From: CAYXVB01 sp964467785
GTDB taxonomy: Bacteria; Bdellovibrionota; UBA1018
DNA: 9,305 nt
Reading direction: 5' to 3'
NCBI GenBank assembly: GCA_964467785.1
Contig: CAYXVB010000144.1
Span: 1-9,305 of the forward strand
The translations under genes and the position numbers were made by a program. The notes under the pieces are model-generated. The model saw only the letters and a program-made list of their open reading frames with translations, was not told the origin of the DNA and did no database searches. Below, piece after piece: positions 1 through 5,451 of the stretch; the stretch's first letter is position 1, and each line of letters starts with the position of its first letter.

Positions 1-444
1 TGTGGCGATCCCGCGGGTGGCAACGCTTCGTATTTTTGCGAAGACTCCTCTCTGAGCCCGGTGGACTACGCCCGTTTTGTCACGGACCCCGTGAATGCCG
101 ATCGCGTGGAACTCACCGCTACTTGGCCAAGCGGACGGAAAGTCACCAAGCGCGATCGGTTTGACGCAGTCACGGGTCGCAGCAAGGGCCACTTCAATCT
201 CTCCATTGATTCGGTGTTTCAGCGCCGACTGCTCGGCAATGGTCTCAATCGCGTGCACTACAAGTTGACGCAAGGCGGAGTCGTGGTCCGCGAAGGCGAT
301 TTCGATGCCGCAGTCAACGACGGGGGGCCGGCCAAGATCTGCGATACGGGCACCGTCTTTGAAAGCCAGGCCTCCAGTTGTCGCGACGCCAATCTGATGT
401 GCAGCCGTTATTTCCGCGAAGCGGCTCGCAACTGCCGTCGCTGA
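1..444 (+). CDS. 3' part of an unrecognised, probably exported cysteine-containing protein
   Basis: The frame is open from the first base, so the gene begins upstream of the window; 147 codons and a TGA stop at 442-444 are visible. The first visible residues are CGDPAGGNASYFCED. The visible part has no membrane segment and no domain I recognise. It contains short alternating hydrophobic stretches typical of beta strands, such as RVELTATWPSG and RVHYKLTQGG. The tail is cysteine-rich, with four Cys spread over roughly the last 35 residues (KICDTG, SSCRD, LMCSRY, NCRR). Together with the early Cys residues this suggests a disulfide-bonded periplasmic or lipid-anchored protein. That is an inference, because any signal peptide lies outside the window. 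The next gene starts 52 bp downstream on the same strand with its own Shine-Dalgarno, so the two may be co-transcribed. Coding is well supported; function is unknown. Confidence 0.7.
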   Translation, partial: CGDPAGGNASYFCEDSSLSPVDYARFVTDPVNADRVELTATWPSGRKVTKRDRFDAVTGRSKGHFNLSIDSVFQRRLLGNGLNRVHYKLTQGGVVVREGDFDAAVNDGGPAKICDTGTVFESQASSCRDANLMCSRYFREAARNCRR

Positions 445-484
445 GTCATTCACCGCTATTTCGGCCCAGCCGCGCCAAGTCGCT

Positions 485-489
485 AAGGA
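485..489 (+). promoter_or_regulatory. Shine-Dalgarno of the thioredoxin-like gene
   Basis: AAGGA lies 7 bases before the ATG at 497 and supports that start. Confidence 0.6.
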
Positions 490-496
490 TACCGCT

Positions 497-1087
497 ATGG
501 CACTCACCTATTCCGAAAAAACTCCCCTCGGCTCGGCTGCGCCGGATTTCGCGCTCCCTGGCGTCGACAGCGTCACGCATCGGCTGAACGATTTTCGCAA
601 CGAGCGAATTCTGGTCATCATCTTCATGTGCAATCATTGCCCGTACGTGAAGGCGGTGCTGGATCGGATCAACGCACTAGCCCGCGAGTTCATCGAACGC
701 AAAGTGGCGGTGGTGGGGATCAATTCCAACGACTCTAGTCGTTATCCGGACGATAGCTTTGAGTCGATGCGTCGCCTTGCGCACGAAAAAGAGTTCGCGT
801 TCCACTATCTACATGACGAGACGCAGGAAGTGGCTCGGGCCTATGGAGCGGTCTGTACGCCGGACTTTTACGTCTTTGAGCGGGGACGTCATCCGACTCC
901 TGGCGAACCGGAGACGCAGGGGCACTTTCTGCTACGTTATCGCGGGCGCCTCGACGACAACTGGAAAGATCCCTCGGCCGTGAAGTCGCGCGACCTCGCC
1001 CGCGCGATCGAACAGATCTTGGAAGGTGAGCAGCCGCCCGAGGATGGTCAGATCCCTTCGATGGGTTGTTCCATCAAATGGAGATAA
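497..1087 (+). CDS. Thioredoxin-fold / peroxiredoxin-like (PRX-like 1 type) protein
   Basis: This is a complete 196-residue protein. The N-terminal PDFALPGVD stretch is the usual AhpC/TSA-redoxin opening. A beta strand (residues 38-44, ILVIIFM) leads into the redox motif C45-N-H-C48-P49-Y-V-K. A second Cys sits directly before the conserved cis-proline strand (C120-T-P122-DFYVF). The C-terminus ends in PSMGC191SIKWR, a tail I know from the PRX-like thioredoxin-family proteins. The family is thought to act in thiol-disulfide exchange or peroxide reduction; its exact substrate is not established. No signal peptide or transmembrane helix is visible, so a cytoplasmic location is likely. The ATG start follows a good AAGGA. 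The gene ends 16 bp from the convergent M3 peptidase stop, with no clear terminator between them. The family call is firm; the physiological partner is unknown. Confidence 0.93.
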   Translation: MALTYSEKTPLGSAAPDFALPGVDSVTHRLNDFRNERILVIIFMCNHCPYVKAVLDRINALAREFIERKVAVVGINSNDSSRYPDDSFESMRRLAHEKEFAFHYLHDETQEVARAYGAVCTPDFYVFERGRHPTPGEPETQGHFLLRYRGRLDDNWKDPSAVKSRDLARAIEQILEGEQPPEDGQIPSMGCSIKWR

Positions 1088-1103
1088 CTGGGCGGCAGTC
1101 TTC

Positions 1104-3327
1104 TCAAAGCAGCCCATCCCGGCGCATCAGCGCGTCCGGATCCGGCGCGCGCCCGCGGAACTTCCTGTAAAGCTCCATCGGGTGCTCGCTCCCTCCGCGC
1201 GAAAGGATGAAGTCCTTGAAGCGCCCGGAAACTTCGGGATTGAAGATGCCTTTTTCCTGGAAGTACTCGAAGGCGTCGGCATCGAGCACTTCGGCCCATT
1301 TGTAGCTGTAGTAGCCGGCGTCGTAACCGCCGGCAAAAATGTGGCCAAAAGCGNNNNNNNNNNAGCGGATCGGGCACGACGACGGGCCCGCCGCCGGCCG
1401 CAACGCCGGCCAGGTGGGTGAGTTTCAGCATGGATCTGGTCCTGGTGAGGCGATTGAAGAGACAGTTCGTCACGGCCGGGCGCGGGCGAATCGGCACGGA
1501 ATTTGATCCGGCAAAAATGTGGCCAAAAGCGCACGAAAACGAGGTGCCGGGCACAGGATCAAAAGGTCGGGTCCGCGCGGTGGCCTCGACCTCGAACTGC
1601 TCCACTCCCTCGGGCGACGAGGGGATGCGTGCATCGGGAGCGTACCAAGCCTGGTCGAGCGTGCCGAAATTGAGCTGTCGGAGCGCCGTCCAGCCGGCCT
1701 GGAAGCGGGCGCTGTCCTTGATTTTCTGGATGAGCGACGATGGGATCTTTTCCCCGGTTTTGTAATGCGCGGCGAAGAGATCGAGTCCCTCCTTTTCCTT
1801 GACCCAGTTTTCCATGATCTGCGAGGGCAGTTCGACAAAATCCCACTCCACGTTGGCGCCTCCGAGCGAGCGGTACTGACAACGAGAGAGCAGCATGTGC
1901 AGCGCGTGGCCGAATTCGTGGAAAACGGTCCGCACTTCCTCCAGGCCCAGGAGCGAGGGCTTGTCGGCGGTCGGGCGCGTGAGGTTGCAGACGATGCTCA
2001 CGTGCGGACGGCGGATTTGACCGTCGAAAGTGCCTTGGTCCCGGTAAGTCGTGGCCCAGGCTCCCGGGCGCTTCGAAGCGCGCGGGTGGAAGTCGGTGTA
2101 GAAGAGGCCGATGTATTCATCGCTCTTTTCGTCGCGCGCCTCAAAAACCTGGACGTCCGGGTGGTAAACGGGCAGGTCCGCGCGCGGCAGGAACTTGAGT
2201 CCGTAGAGTCGTCTTGCGTGCTCGAACACGCCTTGGATCACCTGGTCGAGCGGGAAATAGGGACGAAGAATCTCGTCATCGAGATCAAAACGCTGTTTTT
2301 TGAGGCGTTCCGAGTAATAGGCCACATCCCAAGGCGCGAGCGGGTGGCCCGCCAGTGCTTGTAATTCGTCTAGATCTCTCTTTGCCGCCGGCCGGCAGCG
2401 CTCGATCATGCGGTCGAGGAACTGGTTGACGGTCTCCGGATGGGTGGCCATGCGCTCCTCGAGCACGAAGTGAGCGTGCGAAGGGTATCCAAGAAGCTGG
2501 GCGCGTTCGCGCTTGAGGTTCACGATCTCCAGCACGAGAGGGCGGTTGTCGAGTGGGCCACTCATCGCGCGAGAGCTGGAGGCGCGCCAGAGTTTTTCGC
2601 GCAGTTCTCGCCTTTCGCTCTGCTGCATGAACGGGACAAGGCTGGGTTGGTCGAGCGTGATGACCCAACCGGCCTTTTCGCCGGTATGGCCGCGTTCACG
2701 GGCCGTGTGGGCCGCGGACTCGCGCACGGATTGCGGCAGCCCCGCCAGATCGGCCTCATCCGTGAGATGAAGCGCGAATGCCTGCGTGGCTTTGAGGACG
2801 TGTTCGCCGAACTGCTGGGTCAGGAGCGCGAGGCGCGCGTCGATCTCTCGGAGACGCTTTTTCTGGTCCGCGCCGAGACGGGCGCCATTTCGCACGAACG
2901 CGCGGTAGGTTTTTTCGAGGAGTCGGGTCTGCTCGGAGGTGAGGGGCGCGGGGTGCATTTTCTGCGCCTCGAACACGGCCTGCACGCGCGCAAAGATGGC
3001 GTCGTCGAGATAGATGTCGTTGGAGAGCTCGGCCTGCAAAGGCAGGACGGTGCGCGCGGTCTCCTGCAGCTTTTCGCTGGTGCGCGCGGATAAGAGGTTG
3101 TGAAAAGCGTGGCTGATGAGGTCCAAGGGTTCCGTCGCGCTTTCGAGGGCTTCGAGGGTGTTGGCGTAGTCGGGGGCGTTGCTGTTTTCGCGAAGGGATT
3201 TGAGGCGGTCGCGCGCCAGTCCGAGGCCGATGTCGAACGCGGCACCAAAGTGCTCATCCCGGATCTGGTCCCAGGGCTGGGCTTGATCGAAGTGGGGAGA
3301 TTTCTGAAGCAACGGATTTTCCATCAT
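1104..3327 (-). CDS. prlC: M3 family zinc oligopeptidase (oligopeptidase A-like), split by an assembly gap
   Basis: A cytoplasmic metallopeptidase that cleaves short peptides, including released signal-peptide fragments in characterised relatives. The zinc site is clear: H470-E471-F-G-H474, with the third ligand E499 in DFVELPSQ, 29 residues after H470 as in thimet oligopeptidase. As written, the frame breaks after SCAFGHIFAG near 1508. The same residues reappear at 1330-1353 and run on as GGYDAGYYSYKWAEVL, the conserved C-terminal substrate-binding segment of the family (H603, Y609, Y616 after joining). Deleting 1354-1531 (178 bp, one repeat period) gives an uninterrupted 681-residue protein, the usual length of oligopeptidase A. 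The start is the first of two adjacent ATGs; AGGA at 3335-3338 lies 7 bases from it. The gene is downstream of the HD gene on the same strand, separated by a large inverted repeat. The family is certain; the prlC/opdA orthology is likely. The break looks technical, not a pseudogene. Confidence 0.9.
1330..1353. repeat. 24-bp exact direct repeat, copy 1 (left contig edge)
   Basis: This copy is identical to 1508-1531. It ends exactly where the Ns begin and encodes AFGHIFAG of the M3 peptidase on the minus strand. Both copies encode the same codons of one gene, so this is best read as one genomic sequence assembled twice. Confidence 0.9.
1354..1363. other. Assembly gap (10 Ns)
   Basis: Ten undetermined bases. 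The fixed round number is typical of a scaffolding placeholder, so the true distance is unknown and could be zero or negative (overlap). Confidence 0.98.
1364..1507. other. 144-bp orphan segment between the gap and the repeat, probably a chimeric contig tip
   Basis: This stretch interrupts the M3 gene and encodes nothing that fits the family. On the minus strand it could encode a short peptide start, MLKLTHLAGVAAGG, from an ATG at 1432-1430 after the purine-poor CAGGACCAGATCC. It is very GC-rich. It is most simply explained as foreign or chimeric read sequence attached at a contig end. A real insertion cannot be excluded without reads. Confidence 0.6.
1508..1531. repeat. 24-bp exact direct repeat, copy 2
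   Basis: Second copy of the repeat at 1330-1353. On its right side (1532 upward) the M3 reading frame continues correctly; on its left side (1507 downward) the M3 coding sense is lost. Confidence 0.9.
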
Positions 3328-3346
3328 CGGAATATCCTACCACAGA

Positions 3347-3438
3347 AGGTATCCGCTTCCTTTTTGATGCACACCGCAGCACGGTGCCCTAAAAATCTTT
3401 TGTTGACGCGGTGTGCATCAAAAGGGAAGCGGATACCT
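3347..3438. repeat. Large inverted repeat: 31-bp arms, 30-nt centre
   Basis: The left arm 3347-3377 and right arm 3408-3438 are reverse complements except for one position (30 of 31). The outer ends read AGGTATCCGC and GCGGATACCT. The element starts two bases inside the HD gene's stop codon and ends 19 bp before the M3 start, so it is essentially the whole intergenic region. No U-tract follows either arm, so it is not a standard Rho-independent terminator. It could be a MITE- or REP-like element, an mRNA-processing hairpin, or a binding site. No clear target-site duplication flanks it. Confidence 0.85.
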
Positions 3439-4816
3439 ACTTGATGCCGGGCAGAGGCAAGGTTTCTTCGACGTCTTCGTAGGGAAGGGGTTCGCCGCGT
3501 CCGCGGGAGCGGCAGAGCGGGTAGTTCTCCGGGGAAACGTAGAGTCGGGTGATCTCGCGTTTTTCGGCGTATCGCTCAAAAAGATCCGTGCACTGCTCGA
3601 GCGGGATGAAGCTCGGCTTGCTGTAATGGTTATCGTAGCGGACAAAGATCGGATCTCCCGGCTTGCGGAAATATTTGGAGAGCTCGCCCGTGGCCATCGC
3701 GCTCAAATAGGGAATGTTCTGAGCGGCGAGATCCTTTTCGATCTTAGCGAGTAGGCGTTTCTGCTCCTGCATCGAAGTCTTGGTGGCGGGGATCCCGCTA
3801 TGCAGTTCCACCAGCATCCGGTAAGGACGCTTTTCGATGATGCGGCGGGCCCATTCGTTCGGGCTCCTCGAAAGATCGGCAAAGAGCTGCGCGTCCGTAC
3901 AGTCGCAATAGGCCTCGATGTCCGCGGGGAGCGAGTAAGTGCACTCCGGGCTCTCGAGGTACCGCTTGAGCATCTCATCGTACACCACGCTCTTGGCGTG
4001 GAAGTAGACCATGAGAAACATGTGGTAGCGCGAAATCAGGAAGTCCTCGAAGGAGTACAGGGCGCGGTGCTCTAGCGCGAGGTAGCACTTACCATTACGA
4101 ACGTGGGAGGTGAGGTGATGGACCAGCCAGTCGAAGTCGAACTGGCCATAGCTCACGCCGGCATGCGTGCTATCGCGCCGCAGATAATCCATGCGGTCCG
4201 CGTCGAGTTCGCTTGAGATCAGCTGTTTCAGAATCGGGCGGAAGCTGACTTTTTCTCCGTCGATGCGCTCGTCAAAAAAGTCGTCACTCACCGCCATTTC
4301 GGGGTCGATGAGTGCGGCGATGTGGCGGGGCGAGAAGCCCCAATCGGCGCCGGCCCGCTCGAGGAGTGGCGTGAGTCCCGAGTCGAGGATCATCTTGAGC
4401 GTATAGTCCTCGTGCGTCGCCTTGCGGGCCCGCACGCGCGGACCAGGAAGTTTGAGCGACTTGACGTCGGGCATAGCGCATTCAGTCGTATGTGAGAGCG
4501 GGCCATGGCCGATGTCGTGAAGCATCGCGGCCAGGCGGACAACGCGCCGAAACCGCTGGTAGGCCGAAGAGTAGTGACGAGCGAGGTTGAGCGCGCGGGC
4601 GCCCGCGCCCGAAAAAATGCAGTCGAAAGCGAGGGAGGCTGTGTTCATCGCCCCCAGGGAGTGAATGTAACGATTATGAGTAGCGCTCGGAAAAGAAAGC
4701 TCGGCGAAGCCTAACTGCTTGATCTGACGCAGGCGTTGAAAATAACGCGAGTCGATGATGGATTGTTCGGAGGGATCCAAGAAGATGGAGCCGTGGATGA
4801 CGTCGCGGATTTCCAT
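3437..4816 (-). CDS. HD-domain phosphohydrolase (SAMHD1/dGTPase-like, YwfO-type)
   Basis: This is a 459-residue metal-dependent HD-superfamily hydrolase. The N-terminal IRDVIHGSIFLD...IIDSRYFQRLRQIKQLG block is characteristic of the COG1078 / SAMHD1-like branch. Metal-site residues are visible in order: H52 (NRYIHSLGAM), H100-D101 (MLHDIGHGPLSH, with H104 and H109), and the D205/D207 region (SSELDADRMDYLRRD). Characterised relatives hydrolyse dNTPs or act as dGTP-activated dNTPases, so a role in dNTP-pool control is likely; substrate specificity is not readable here. No signal peptide or membrane helix is present. The ATG is fixed by the conserved N-terminus, yet there is no Shine-Dalgarno: the bases before it read GCCCTCCT. 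The upstream terminator contains a good promoter that would place transcription start about 4-5 bases before the ATG, suggesting a near-leaderless mRNA. Its TAG stop overlaps the large inverted repeat. Confidence 0.9.
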   Translation of the reverse strand: MEIRDVIHGSIFLDPSEQSIIDSRYFQRLRQIKQLGFAELSFPSATHNRYIHSLGAMNTASLAFDCIFSGAGARALNLARHYSSAYQRFRRVVRLAAMLHDIGHGPLSHTTECAMPDVKSLKLPGPRVRARKATHEDYTLKMILDSGLTPLLERAGADWGFSPRHIAALIDPEMAVSDDFFDERIDGEKVSFRPILKQLISSELDADRMDYLRRDSTHAGVSYGQFDFDWLVHHLTSHVRNGKCYLALEHRALYSFEDFLISRYHMFLMVYFHAKSVVYDEMLKRYLESPECTYSLPADIEAYCDCTDAQLFADLSRSPNEWARRIIEKRPYRMLVELHSGIPATKTSMQEQKRLLAKIEKDLAAQNIPYLSAMATGELSKYFRKPGDPIFVRYDNHYSKPSFIPLEQCTDLFERYAEKREITRLYVSPENYPLCRSRGRGEPLPYEDVEETLPLPGIK

Positions 4817-4824
4817 AGGAGGGC

Positions 4825-4867
4825 AAAATAAAACCCCCGCGTAGCTCTTTAGTCAAGCTGGCGGGGG
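4825..4867 (-). terminator. Rho-independent terminator after the histone-like gene
   Basis: On the minus strand CCCCCGC (4867-4861) pairs with GCGGGGG (4840-4834). An inner AGCT/AGCT pairing extends the stem, and TTTTATTTT follows (4833-4825). It lies 80 bp after the stop of the histone-like gene and only 8 bp before the HD start codon, so it would also block read-through into that gene. Confidence 0.8.
4828..4856 (-). promoter_or_regulatory. Sigma-70-type promoter embedded in the terminator, driving the HD gene
   Basis: On the minus strand TTGACT (4856-4851, 5/6 to consensus) is followed after exactly 17 bases by TTTTAT (4833-4828, 4/6). The -35 lies in the terminator loop and the -10 in its T-tract. 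Transcription would start near 4821-4820, just ahead of the ATG at 4816. This fits the missing Shine-Dalgarno of that gene. Confidence 0.5.
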
Positions 4868-4881
4868 TCGAAATCGTCAAG

Positions 4882-4917
4882 AGGCGACAAAACAGGCGGT
4901 CAAACAGGCGACAAAAT
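4882..4917. repeat. Three tandem copies of a 12-bp unit
   Basis: The units are AGGCGACAAAAC (4882-4893), AGGCGGTCAAAC (4894-4905) and AGGCGACAAAAT (4906-4917). They lie between the stop of the histone-like gene and its terminator, in its 3' untranslated region. Function unknown. Confidence 0.7.
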
Positions 4918-4946
4918 CTGTCGGCCCCGGACGAGGCGTCCGACGA

Positions 4947-5360
4947 TTATTCTTCGGATTCGTCGTGGCCGTGACCGCGACCGCCACCAAAGGAGCTGCC
5001 GAAAGCGGAGCCGAGTGCGCCGCCGGCGAGGCCCGCAGCGAGGCCGGACATCGCGGAGCTGGTGGCGCCAGCTGGCGTCACGTTCGCGATCGGAGCAGCC
5101 TTGGGGGTCTGGATCTTCGGAGCAGCGGGCTTGCGAGGGGCGGCCTGCTTGGCGACCTTTTTCGCGGCCGCCTTAGGGGCAGCTTTCTTTGCAGCGGCCT
5201 TTTTGGGGGCGGCTTTCTTCGCGGCTTTCTTGGCAGCCTTCTTCGTCGCCTTTTTCGGGGCGGCTTTCTTCGCAGCAGCCTTTTTCGCGGGCTTCCGGGT
5301 TGCTTTCTTCGTCGTCTTTTTCGCCGCTTTCTTAGCGGGCGCTTTTTTCTTCTTGGCCAT
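4947..5360 (-). CDS. Lysine/alanine-rich histone H1-like protein with Gly-rich segment and His/acidic tail
   Basis: This is a 137-residue low-complexity protein. Residues 2-80 are built of KKAA, KKAAP and KKAT repeats with scattered Arg, the pattern of bacterial histone H1-like and AlgP-type C-terminal DNA-binding domains. Such proteins bind and compact DNA non-specifically. Residues 81-100 are a Pro/Ala/Thr linker. Residues 101-127 (SSAMSGLAAGLAGGALGS onward) are a Gly/Ala-rich, mildly hydrophobic stretch, and the protein ends RGHGHDESEE. The chosen ATG at 5360 begins MAKKKK and has GGGAG at 5376-5372. An upstream in-frame start at 5411 would add a cysteine-containing N-terminus unlike the family and lies beyond the hairpin. 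Its coding DNA is strongly repetitive (GCC/AAG codon runs). A nucleoid-associated role is the best inference; the glycine-rich tail is not typical of the family. Confidence 0.82.
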   Translation of the reverse strand: MAKKKKAPAKKAAKKTTKKATRKPAKKAAAKKAAPKKATKKAAKKAAKKAAPKKAAAKKAAPKAAAKKVAKQAAPRKPAAPKIQTPKAAPIANVTPAGATSSAMSGLAAGLAGGALGSAFGSSFGGGRGHGHDESEE

Positions 5361-5371
5361 GAGTTTGGATT

Positions 5372-5402
5372 CTCCCGCAAAAAAAGTAAGGCAGTGCGGG
5401 AG
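5372..5402 (-). promoter_or_regulatory. Hairpin that covers the Shine-Dalgarno of the histone-like gene
   Basis: On the minus strand CTCCCGCA (5402-5395) and TGCGGGAG (5379-5372) are perfect 8-bp complements around a 15-nt loop. The right arm contains the GGGAG ribosome-binding site of the gene starting at 5360. A long leader would therefore mask translation. A weak promoter (TTGCAA 5411-5406, 17 bp, TACTTT 5388-5383) could instead start RNA just inside the right arm, removing the mask. Confidence 0.5.
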
Positions 5403-5451
5403 CCTTTGCAACCCCTAATCAGTCATTTTTTGGAGGCGGCCCGCGCGCGGC

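Noticed and set aside
1048..1507. Continuation of the M3 reading frame beyond the repeat to a stop near 1048
   Set aside because: Past FAG the translation leaves the M3 family, passes through Ns and becomes low-complexity Arg/Leu sequence; the real C-terminus is in another frame ending at 1104.
1519..2364. Long plus-strand frame inside the M3 gene
   Set aside because: The opposite strand encodes the zinc motif and all M3 family features; this is an antisense shadow in GC-rich DNA.
5361..5411. Longer start for the histone-like protein at 5411
   Set aside because: It would add MQRLPHCLTFFAGESKL, unlike the family, and would begin beyond the hairpin and its ribosome-binding site; MAKKKK at 5360 is the natural start.
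5062..5418. Plus-strand 118-codon frame rich in Phe and Ala, antisense to the histone-like gene
   Set aside because: It is the mirror of AAG/GCC lysine-alanine repeats, a predictable shadow; the minus-strand frame has the start, ribosome-binding site and family pattern.
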